A program made the position numbers and the translations under genes. Below are positions 56,822-64,000 of a stretch of DNA of 64,000 bases, one piece after another; position 1 is the stretch's first letter, and each line of letters begins with the position of its first letter. The DNA is taken from positions 124,001-188,000 of the forward strand of contig NZ_QLYX01000004.1 in the NCBI RefSeq assembly GCF_003289645.1, read 5' to 3'. The stretch comes from Actinomadura craniellae. GTDB taxonomy: Bacteria > Actinomycetota > Actinomycetes > Streptosporangiales > Streptosporangiaceae. The notes under the pieces are model-generated. The model was given only the letters and a program-made list of their open reading frames with translations. It was not told the origin of the DNA and made no database searches.

Positions 56822-58666
56822 CTACTCCACCGTGACGGACTTGGCGAGGTTGCGGGGCTGGTCCACGTCGTGGCCCTTGGCGGTGGCCAACTCGCAGGCG
56901 AAGACCTGCAGCGGGACGGTGGTCACCAGCGGCTGGAGCAGCGTCGGCACCGCCGGGACCTCGATCAGCGTGTCCGCGTACGGCTGGACCGAGGTGTCGC
57001 CCTCCTCGGCGATGACGATCGTCCGGGCGCCCCGGGCGCGGATCTCCTGGATATTGGAGACGATCTTGTCGTGCAGGACGGCGCGGGCCCGCGGCGGCAC
57101 CACGACCACCACCGGCAGGCCGTCCTCGATCAGCGCGATCGGGCCGTGCTTGAGCTCGCCCGCGGCGAAGCCCTCGGCGTGCATGTAGGCGAGCTCCTTG
57201 AGCTTGAGCGCGCCCTCCATGGCCACGGGGTAGCCGACGTGCCGGCCCAGGAAGAGCACGCAGTGCTCGTCGGCCAGCGACCGGGCCAGCTCGCGCACCG
57301 GCCCCATGGTCTCCAGGACCTTCTCCACCTTGTCGGGCATGCCGCTCAGCAGTTGCACCATGGCGAAGACCTCGTCGCCCCACTTGGTGCCGCGCACCTG
57401 GGCGAGGTACAGCGCGATCAGGTAGACGGCGACGAGCTGGGTGAGGAACGCCTTGGTCGAGGCGACCGCGATCTCCGGCCCGGCGTGGGTGTAGAGCACG
57501 CCGTCGCACTCGCGCGGCAGCGTGGAGCCGTTGACGTTGCAGATGCCGAGCACCCGGGCGTGCTGCTCGCGGGCGTGCCGGACGGCCATCAGCGCGTCCA
57601 TCGTCTCGCCCGACTGGGAGATCGCGATGACCAGGGTGGACCGGGTCAGGATCGGGTCGCGGTAGCGGAACTCGCTGGCCAGCTCCACCTCGCAGGGCAG
57701 CCCGGCCCAGTGCTCGATGGCGTACTTGGCGATCATCCCCGCGTGGTAGGAGGTGCCGCAGGCCACGATGATGATCTTGTCGATCTCGCGGAGGGCCTGG
57801 TCGGAGATGCGCATCTCGTCGAGCGTGAGCCGCCCGTCGGTGCCGATCCGGCCGAGCAGGGTGTCGGCCACCGCCCGGGGCTGCTCGGCGATCTCCTTGA
57901 GCATGAAGTAGTCGTAGCCGCCCTTCTCGGCGGCCGAGACGTCCCAGTCGACGTGGTACTCGGTCACCTCGCCGGGCTTGCCCTCGAAGTCGGTGACGGT
58001 CACCCCGTCCCGGCGCAGCTCCACGACCTGGTCCTGGCCCAGCTCGATCGCCTGGCGGGTGTGCGCGATGAACGCGGCCACATCGCTGGCCAGGAAGTTC
58101 TCGCCGTCGCCCCGGCCGACCACCAGCGGGGAGTTGCGCCGGGCGCCGACCACCACGTCCGGGTCGGCGGCATGGACGGCCACCAGCGTGAAGGCGCCCT
58201 CCAGCTTCCGGCAGACCCGGCGCATCGCCTCGGCCAGCCCGCCGGCGGCCGCGAACTCCTCCTCCAGCAGGTGGGTGACGGTCTCGGTGTCGGTGTCGGA
58301 CTGCAGCGTGTGCCCGCGCTCGGCCAGTTCGGCCCGCAGCGCCGCGAAGTTCTCGATGATCCCGTTGTGGATCACGGCGATCGACCCGGAGCAGTCGACG
58401 TGCGGGTGCGCGTTCCGGTCGGTGGGCGCGCCATGGGTGGCCCAGCGGGTGTGCCCCATGCCCGCCGTGCCGGGCGGCAGTTCCCGCTCGGCCAGCGCCT
58501 CGCGGAGGTTCACCAGCTTGCCCGCGCGCTTGGTGACGGCCAGCCCGCCCTCGGCGAGCACCGCCACCCCCGCCGAGTCGTACCCCCGGTATTCCAGCCT
58601 GGCCAGACCTTCGATCACCACATCGAGCGCCGGCTTCGACCCCACGTAGCCCACGATTCCGCACAT
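56822..58666 (-). CDS. glmS: glutamine-fructose-6-phosphate aminotransferase (isomerising)
   Basis: 614 residues. It makes glucosamine-6-phosphate for cell-wall amino sugars. The N-terminal glutaminase begins [10 protein letters not shown], with C2 as nucleophile, then [33 protein letters not shown] and HNGIIENF. Two SIS domains follow ([41 protein letters not shown]). It ends in the invariant [18 protein letters not shown] 58666 is fixed by the C2 requirement; TAGTGT lies 7 nt upstream. Confidence 0.98.
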   Translation of the reverse strand: MCGIVGYVGSKPALDVVIEGLARLEYRGYDSAGVAVLAEGGLAVTKRAGKLVNLREALAERELPPGTAGMGHTRWATHGAPTDRNAHPHVDCSGSIAVIHNGIIENFAALRAELAERGHTLQSDTDTETVTHLLEEEFAAAGGLAEAMRRVCRKLEGAFTLVAVHAADPDVVVGARRNSPLVVGRGDGENFLASDVAAFIAHTRQAIELGQDQVVELRRDGVTVTDFEGKPGEVTEYHVDWDVSAAEKGGYDYFMLKEIAEQPRAVADTLLGRIGTDGRLTLDEMRISDQALREIDKIIIVACGTSYHAGMIAKYAIEHWAGLPCEVELASEFRYRDPILTRSTLVIAISQSGETMDALMAVRHAREQHARVLGICNVNGSTLPRECDGVLYTHAGPEIAVASTKAFLTQLVAVYLIALYLAQVRGTKWGDEVFAMVQLLSGMPDKVEKVLETMGPVRELARSLADEHCVLFLGRHVGYPVAMEGALKLKELAYMHAEGFAAGELKHGPIALIEDGLPVVVVVPPRARAVLHDKIVSNIQEIRARGARTIVIAEEGDTSVQPYADTLIEVPAVPTLLQPLVTTVPLQVFACELATAKGHDVDQPRNLAKSVTVE

Positions 58667-58673
58667 GGCGGTC

Positions 58674-58679
58674 ACACTA
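58674..58679 (-). promoter_or_regulatory. -10 hexamer directly before the glmS start
   Basis: TAGTGT on the minus strand, 7 nt before the ATG; no convincing -35. The layout suggests a leaderless transcript. Confidence 0.4.
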
Positions 58680-58750
58680 GCCGGTGTGGCCGGCGGGGAG
58701 TACCGCGCACGCTGCCGAAGGCCGTTCGGGGGCCCGCCGGACCCGCGCCC

Positions 58751-58756
58751 TAGGCT
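58751..58756 (+). promoter_or_regulatory. -10 hexamer directly before the coaA start
   Basis: TAGGCT followed by 6 nt and the ATG; no Shine-Dalgarno sequence fits in between. A leaderless transcript is likely. Confidence 0.45.
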
Positions 58757-58762
58757 GCTCCC

Positions 58763-59704
58763 ATGACCAGGGAAAAAGCCGGCGTGCCGAGCCCTTATGT
58801 CGAGCTGTCACGGGACGCCTGGCGCGCCCTCCGGGCCAGCACCCCCCTCCCGCTGGGCCGGGACGAACTGGACGCCCTCCGCGGGGTACGCGACCCCATC
58901 GACATCGCCGAGGTGGAGGAGGTGTACCTGCCGCTGTCGCGGCTGCTCAACCTGTACGCCACCGCCCGCGGCCCGCTGCGCGACGCGATCGGCGCGTTCC
59001 TGGCCGAGCCGATGCGGCCCACCCCGTTCGTCATCGGGGTGACCGGCAGCGTGGCCGTCGGCAAGTCGACCACCGCCCGGTTGCTGCGCACCCTGCTGGC
59101 CCGCCGGCCGGAGCACCCGACCGTGGAGCTGATCACGACCGACAGCTTCCTGTACGCCAACGCGGAGCTGACCCGGCTCGGGCTGAGCGAGCGCAAGGGC
59201 TTCCCCGAGACCTATGACCGGCGGGCGCTGGTCTCCACGGTCGGGGCGCTCAAGGCGGGGGCGGCCGAGGTGGAGATCCCGGTCTACTCCCATCTGCAGT
59301 ACGACCTGGTGCCCGGGGCCCGGCAGACCGTCCGGCGGCCGGACATCCTGATCGTCGAGGGGCTGCACGTGCTGGAGTCCGCCGAGCCGGGCACGCTCTC
59401 CGTCGCCGACCACCTCGACTTCTCCATCTACGTGGACGCCCGGGTCGAGGACATCCAGCAGTGGTTCGTGGACCGGCTGTTCGCGTTGCGCCGCACCGCC
59501 TTCACCGACCCCCGGTCGTACTTCCACCAGTTCGCCACCCAGCTCGACGAGGACGAGACCGCGGCGTTCGCCCGACGCGTCTGGCGCGAGATCAACGAGG
59601 TCAACCTCGTCTCCAACATCCTGCCCACCCGCGCCCGCGCCACCCTGGTGCTGCACAAGGCCCGCGACCACAGCGTCCAACGCCTGCGCTTGCGCCGTAT
59701 CTAG
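58763..59704 (+). CDS. coaA: type I pantothenate kinase
   Basis: 313 residues. It phosphorylates pantothenate, the committed step to CoA. The P-loop is [12 protein letters not shown] (92-103); [38 protein letters not shown] and [10 protein letters not shown] are CoaA signatures. The ATG lies 6 nt after a TAGGCT -10 hexamer with no ribosome site, so translation is probably leaderless. It is divergent from glmS, with a 96-bp gap holding both promoters. Confidence 0.97.
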   Translation: MTREKAGVPSPYVELSRDAWRALRASTPLPLGRDELDALRGVRDPIDIAEVEEVYLPLSRLLNLYATARGPLRDAIGAFLAEPMRPTPFVIGVTGSVAVGKSTTARLLRTLLARRPEHPTVELITTDSFLYANAELTRLGLSERKGFPETYDRRALVSTVGALKAGAAEVEIPVYSHLQYDLVPGARQTVRRPDILIVEGLHVLESAEPGTLSVADHLDFSIYVDARVEDIQQWFVDRLFALRRTAFTDPRSYFHQFATQLDEDETAAFARRVWREINEVNLVSNILPTRARATLVLHKARDHSVQRLRLRRI

Positions 59705-59820
59705 CGCGGCACCCAGCGCCGAAAAGATCATGCCCGTCCGGTGTGACCACGGCGCCCTGAGGGGTCGCGTCGATAGAGTTGGGACACCGACCGCCCGACC
59801 CCGAAAGGCCAAGATCACCC

Positions 59821-62800
59821 GTGGCTGACTCGTTCGTGCACCTGCATGTTCATACGGAGTACTCCATGCTGGACGGCGCGGCGAAGATCGGAAAGATGGC
59901 CGACCGGGTCTCCCAGCTGGGGATGCCCGCGATCGCCATGTCCGACCACGGAAACCTGTTCGGCTCCTACGAGTTCCACAAAAAGATCAAAGGCGCAGGA
60001 CTCAAACCGATCATCGGCGTGGAGGGCTACGTCAGCCCCCAGTCGCGGTTCCACAAGAAGCCGGTCTTCTGGGGAGAGCCGCATCAGCGGAAGTTCAACG
60101 AGCAGACCGGCGCCGGCGGTGACGTGTCGGCGAGCGGCACCTATCTGCACAAGACCATGTGGGCCTACACCGCCCAGGGCCTGAAGAACCTCTTCAAGAT
60201 CAGTTCCCTGGCCTCGCTCGAAGGCCACATGAAGAAGTACCCCCGGATGGACGACGAGCTGTTCGAGCAGTACCACGAGGGGATCATCGCCACCACCGGA
60301 TGCCCGTCCGGCGCGGTCCAGACCCGGCTCCGGCTCGGCCAGTTCGACAAGGCCCTGGAGCACGCCGCCAAGTACCAGGAGATCTTCGGCAAGGAGAACT
60401 ACTTCCTGGAACTGATGGACCACGGGAACGTCCTGATCGAGACCGCGGTCCGCGATCAGCTGCTGGAGATCGGCAGGAGGCTCGGTATCCCGCCGCTGGT
60501 CACCAACGACTCCCACTACGTCACCGAGGACCAGGCCACCGCCCACGACGCGTTGCTGTGCGTGGGCACCAACTCCCGGCTGGACAACCCCGACCGGTTC
60601 CGGTTCAGCGGCCAGGGCTACTACATCCGCTCCGCCGAGGAGATGCGCGGCCTCGACCACGACGACCTCTGGCGCGAGGGCTGCAACAACACGCTGGTGA
60701 TCGCCGAGCGGGTCGAGTCCTACGACGAGGTCTTCGCCCACCGTGACCTGGCGGCCAAGTTCCCGGTCCCCGACGGGGAGACCGAGATGAGCTGGCTGCG
60801 CAAGGAGTGCCGGCGCGGCGCCGTCCACCGCTACGGGGACCCGGTGCCCGCCGAAGTCCAGGAGCGCATCGAGTACGAGCTGTCGGTCATCGAGGGGATG
60901 GGCTTCCCCGGCTACTTCCTCGTCGTCGCCGACATCTGCCAGTACGCCCGCGACAACAGCATCTGGGTCGGTCCGGGCCGGGGCAGCGCCACCGGTTCCA
61001 TGGTCGCCTACGTCACCGGGATCACCGAGCTCGACCCGATCGAGCACAGCCTGCTGTTCGAGCGGTTCCTCAACCCCGAACGCATCTCCATGCCCGATGT
61101 CGACCTGGACTTCGACGAGCGTCGTCGCGGTGACATGATCCGCTACGTCACCGAGAAGTACGGCGAGGACAACGTCAGCTTGATCATCACCTATATGACG
61201 ATCAAGTCGAAGGCGGCCGTGAAGGACGCCGGGCGCGTCCTCGGCTACCCCTTCGTGGTCGGCGAGAAGATCACCAAGGCGTTCCCGCCGGCCGTCATGG
61301 GCAAGGAGATCCCGCTCACCGGCATCTTCGACCCCGAGCACGAGCGTTATGCCGAGGCCACCGAGCTCCGCAAGCTCTACGAAGAAGACGTCGACGTCAA
61401 GAAGGTCATCGACACCGCGCTCGGCCTGGAAGGCCTCACCCGCGGCACCGGTGTCCACGCCGCCGGTGTCATCCTTTCCTCGCAGCCCCTCGTCGACGTC
61501 ATGCCGATCTTCATGCGGCCCGACGACGGCGCGCGCATCACCGGTTTCGACGGGCCGTCCAGCGAGAACATGGGCGCGCTCAAGATGGACTTCCTGGGCC
61601 TGCGCAACCTCACCGTCCTGGGCGACGCGGTCGAGAACATCAAGACCAACCGCGGGCTCGAACTGGACATGCTCAAGGTCCCCCTGGACGACAAGAAGAC
61701 CTACGAGCTCCTGGCCCGCGGCGAGACCCTGGGCGTGTTCCAGCTCGACTCCTCGATGATGCGGGACCTCACCAAGCTCATCGCACCGACCCGGTTCGAA
61801 GACGTCTCGTCGATCCTCGCGCTCGGCCGTCCGGGTCCGATGGGCGCGAACGCCCACATCAACTACGCCCTCCGCAAGGAGGGCAAGCAGGCCATCGCGC
61901 CGATCCACCCCGGCCTGAAGGACGCCCTGGAGCCGATCCTCGGCACGACCTTCCACCTGGTCGTCTACCAGGAGCAGGTCATGGCCATCGCCCAGCAGCT
62001 CGCGGGCTACACGCTGGGCGGCGCCGACATCCTCCGCCGCGCGATGGGCAAGAAGAAGAAGGAGGAGATGGACAAGCAGTGGGCCACCTTCTCCTCCGGC
62101 ATGGTCGACAAGGGTTACACCGAGGAGATGGCCAAGGCCGTCTGGGACGTCCTCGAACCCTTCTCCAGCTATGGCTTCAACAAGTCCCACACCGCCGGAT
62201 ACGGGCTCGTCTCCTACTGGACCGCGTACCTCAAGGCCAACTACCCGGCCGAGTACATGGCGGCGCTGCTCACCTCGGTCGGTACCAACAAGGACAAGAT
62301 GGCGGTTTACCTGGCCGAATGCCGCCGGATGAAGGTCCAGGTGCTGCCGCCGTGCGTCAACGAGTCCAGCCTCCGGTTCGCCGCCGTCGGTGACGACGTC
62401 CGCTTCGGCCTGGGCGCGGTCCAGAACGTCGGCGACGGCCCGATCAACGGGATCATCGGTGCCCGTAAGGAACACGGCAAGTACACCGATTTCAATGATT
62501 TCCTCACCAAGGTCCCCGCGGTCGTCTGCAACAAGCGGACCATCGAATCGCTCATCAAGGCCGGCGCCTTCGACGGCCTCGGGCACGCCCGCATGGGCCT
62601 GGTCCAGATCCACGACCAGGCCATCGACTCCGTCATCGACATCAAGAAGAAGGAGGCGATGGGCCAGGACTCGCTGTTCGGCGCCTTCGAGGACAGTGAC
62701 GCCGCGACCGAGGCCTTCGCCATCACCGTCCCCTCAGCCGAATGGGACAAGAGGACCAAGCTCGCCTTCGAGCGGGAAATGCTCGGCCTCTACGTCTCCG

Positions 62801-63411
62801 ACCATCCGCTCAACGGAGCCGAGCGCGTACTGGAACGCAACCGCGACTACAGCATCGCGCAGATCCTCAACCGGGACGCCGATCGCGAACGTGGCGAGAT
62901 CCGCGTCGCCGGAATCATCTCCGGCGTCGACAAGAAGGTCACCAAGCAGGGCAACGTCTGGGCCATCCTCAAGATCGAAGACCACGACGGCTCGCTCGAA
63001 GTCCCCTGTTTCCCGGCCACCTACCAGCTCTACGGCGAGAACCTGGCTCCCGACCTCGTCGTCTCGGTCGTCGGCAAGATCCGCATCCGTGACAGCGGCG
63101 AAGACGCCAGTGTCAGTTTCAACGCCGTCGCCATCGAGTTCCTCGACATCTCCAACGTCCCCCAGGCCGGGGAACACGAACCCGTCGTCATCGCGCTCCG
63201 TGAGGCGAACGTCAACCGGGAACTCCTCGCCGAGCTGAAGCAGATGTTCCGCACCCATCGCGGCGACACCCCCGTCCACCTCATGGTCGAACGCCTCAAC
63301 CGCCGCAAGGTCCTCGTGAACCTTCCCGACCACAAGGTCAACCTCGCCAACGGAGCCTTCGTCGGTGACCTCAAGGTCCTCCTCGGCCCGACGGCGCTCG
63401 CCGACAGGTGA
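59821..63411 (+). CDS. dnaE: DNA polymerase III alpha subunit DnaE1
   Basis: 1196 residues, the replicative polymerase. The N-terminal PHP domain (SFVHLHVHTEYSMLDGAAKI, AMSDHGNLFG, VTNDSHYV) keeps its metal His residues, as in actinobacterial DnaE1 with PHP proofreading. The catalytic Asp pair D426/D428 lies in MPDVDLDFDERRRGD; PGRGSATGSMVAYVTGIT and FGFNKSHTAGYGLVSYWTAYLKA-type segments follow. An OB fold (VAGIISGVDKKVTKQGNVWAIL) is near the C-terminus. GTG start; GAAAGG lies about 12 nt upstream and a -10 TAGAGT is at 59774. Confidence 0.98.
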   Translation: MADSFVHLHVHTEYSMLDGAAKIGKMADRVSQLGMPAIAMSDHGNLFGSYEFHKKIKGAGLKPIIGVEGYVSPQSRFHKKPVFWGEPHQRKFNEQTGAGGDVSASGTYLHKTMWAYTAQGLKNLFKISSLASLEGHMKKYPRMDDELFEQYHEGIIATTGCPSGAVQTRLRLGQFDKALEHAAKYQEIFGKENYFLELMDHGNVLIETAVRDQLLEIGRRLGIPPLVTNDSHYVTEDQATAHDALLCVGTNSRLDNPDRFRFSGQGYYIRSAEEMRGLDHDDLWREGCNNTLVIAERVESYDEVFAHRDLAAKFPVPDGETEMSWLRKECRRGAVHRYGDPVPAEVQERIEYELSVIEGMGFPGYFLVVADICQYARDNSIWVGPGRGSATGSMVAYVTGITELDPIEHSLLFERFLNPERISMPDVDLDFDERRRGDMIRYVTEKYGEDNVSLIITYMTIKSKAAVKDAGRVLGYPFVVGEKITKAFPPAVMGKEIPLTGIFDPEHERYAEATELRKLYEEDVDVKKVIDTALGLEGLTRGTGVHAAGVILSSQPLVDVMPIFMRPDDGARITGFDGPSSENMGALKMDFLGLRNLTVLGDAVENIKTNRGLELDMLKVPLDDKKTYELLARGETLGVFQLDSSMMRDLTKLIAPTRFEDVSSILALGRPGPMGANAHINYALRKEGKQAIAPIHPGLKDALEPILGTTFHLVVYQEQVMAIAQQLAGYTLGGADILRRAMGKKKKEEMDKQWATFSSGMVDKGYTEEMAKAVWDVLEPFSSYGFNKSHTAGYGLVSYWTAYLKANYPAEYMAALLTSVGTNKDKMAVYLAECRRMKVQVLPPCVNESSLRFAAVGDDVRFGLGAVQNVGDGPINGIIGARKEHGKYTDFNDFLTKVPAVVCNKRTIESLIKAGAFDGLGHARMGLVQIHDQAIDSVIDIKKKEAMGQDSLFGAFEDSDAATEAFAITVPSAEWDKRTKLAFEREMLGLYVSDHPLNGAERVLERNRDYSIAQILNRDADRERGEIRVAGIISGVDKKVTKQGNVWAILKIEDHDGSLEVPCFPATYQLYGENLAPDLVVSVVGKIRIRDSGEDASVSFNAVAIEFLDISNVPQAGEHEPVVIALREANVNRELLAELKQMFRTHRGDTPVHLMVERLNRRKVLVNLPDHKVNLANGAFVGDLKVLLGPTALADR

Positions 63412-63431
63412 CCCTGGCCGGGAGGCCGGGG
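63412..63431. terminator. short hairpin between convergent dnaE and permease genes
   Basis: CCCTGGCC-GGGA-GGCCGGGG (one wobble), immediately after the dnaE stop; it fills nearly the whole 22-bp gap. Confidence 0.6.
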
Positions 63432-63433
63432 CC

Positions 63434-64000
63434 TCAGTCGGCGGTCGCCGCCGTCAGGGTGCCGAGCCGGCCTCCGGCCAGGAACGCGCCGCCGGCGACG
63501 ACCACGACCAGCAGGACGACCGCCACCGGCAGGCTCACCGCGGGGGTGATCCGGTCGGTGTCGGCGACGGCGTCGGCCACCGACAGGGCCCACTGCTGGA
63601 CGGACGCCGAGCGCGCCCCGGAGGCCAGGTTGCCGATCAGCGACTCCCAGACCAGGGCGTAGATCAGCCCGATCGTCACGGCGTTGCGGCTGATCACGGC
63701 CAGCGCCACGAAGATCGCGCAGTAGGCGGCCGCGCCCACCAGCGCCCCGGCGGTGAAGCCCGCGGTGAGCCCGCTGAAGGTGCCGGTGAGCAGTAGCCCG
63801 GTCAGCAGGGTGGGGATCACCGCGAACACGACCGCCAGGCCGAACGCCACGACCAGTTTCGTCGTGGTGATGACGGGCCGCGGGATCGGCTTGGTCAGGA
63901 TGTACATGATCTGACCGTCGTCGATCTCCGGCCCGATCACCCCGGTCCCCGCGATCAGGCAGAGCAGGGGCAGCAGCGTTCCCAGCACCAGGCTCTGCAG
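63434..64000 (-). CDS. ABC-2 type transporter permease, partial
   Basis: C-terminal 188 residues; the start lies beyond the window edge. Four to five hydrophobic helices with the NosY/ABC-2 pattern. The ordered segment GPEIDDGQIMYILTKPIPR is typical of permeases in which the E and D/G-rich loop precedes a P-P-R turn. It then reads KLVVAFGLAVVFAVIPTLL and ends with a helix plus RLGTLTAATAD. The partner ATPase is presumably upstream beyond 64000. The substrate is unknown. Confidence 0.8.
   Translation of the reverse strand: MQSLVLGTLLPLLCLIAGTGVIGPEIDDGQIMYILTKPIPRPVITTTKLVVAFGLAVVFAVIPTLLTGLLLTGTFSGLTAGFTAGALVGAAAYCAIFVALAVISRNAVTIGLIYALVWESLIGNLASGARSASVQQWALSVADAVADTDRITPAVSLPVAVVLLVVVVAGGAFLAGGRLGTLTAATAD

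Noticed and set aside
58667-58762. glmS ribozyme upstream of glmS
   Set aside because: The gap to coaA is under 100 bp and a TANNNT hexamer sits 7 nt before the start, leaving no room for the ~170-nt ribozyme core.
59815-62613. 932-codon frame opposite dnaE
   Set aside because: Antisense to dnaE; its low-complexity Val/Asp/Gly/Leu pattern comes from the third-position GC bias.

Overview
The window is 64 kb of very GC-rich, densely coding DNA with frequent GTG and some TTG starts, ATGA start/stop overlaps, strong G/C third-position bias, and long hairpin terminators that mostly lack U-tracts. The gene set (actinobacterial FHA-HTH protein, PerM, RsdA/ShbA, DUF5319, GuaB3, His-tailed GroEL1, PspC-type histidine kinase) points to a filamentous actinobacterium. 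I infer a member of the Streptosporangiales such as Actinomadura/Thermomonosporaceae, but no marker gene here fixes the genus. I see no tRNA, rRNA, phage, insertion sequence or CRISPR array; this is mostly core chromosome.

Region 1 (1-16.5 kb) is one-carbon, purine and TCA metabolism: NADP isocitrate dehydrogenase (cut by the window edge), DUF3017, an FHA-HTH protein, folD, purH-purN, perM, sucC-sucD, a secreted GH15-like protein, a stand-alone BtrH-like protein, glyA behind a ZTP riboswitch, and pcrA/uvrD1. The set purH-purN-perM-sucD-sucC-pcrA parallels the uvrD1-sucCD-perM-purNH neighbourhood of mycobacteria.

Region 2 (16.5-29.5 kb) is more accessory: a PspC membrane protein divergent from a PspC histidine kinase and its LuxR-type regulator (envelope stress), two SRPBCC proteins, a cysteine-dioxygenase-like protein, a Tat-exported PhoD phosphatase, a methyltransferase, a glycosyltransferase next to a CDP-alcohol-phosphatidyltransferase-like protein, and a Uma2 protein. 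The 24.5-24.8 kb gap holds three related dyad elements at a regular 73-74 bp spacing.

Region 3 (29.5-44.9 kb) is the guanine-nucleotide/sigma-D/chaperonin block: guaA, a ChoD-like GMC oxidoreductase with an aldehyde dehydrogenase and divergent TetR regulator, glpD, guaB3, guaB, DUF5319, rsdA, the ECF sigma factor shbA/sigD, and groEL-groES under a CIRCE operator and a clear vegetative promoter.

Region 4 (44.9-64 kb) starts with a THUMP-like methyltransferase, a heptad/hendecad coiled-coil protein and an APH-fold kinase. A long leftward run follows: glmS, acpS, nnr, alr, an alpha/beta hydrolase, tsaE, a DUF3558-like lipoprotein or membrane protein, tsaB, rimI and tsaD (t6A tRNA modification, cell-wall precursors, metabolite repair). 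Rightward coaA and dnaE and a truncated ABC-2 permease close the window. Several genes (coaA, DUF5319, glmS, acpS, the methyltransferase) have a TANNNT hexamer 6-7 nt before the start, the layout of leaderless transcripts.
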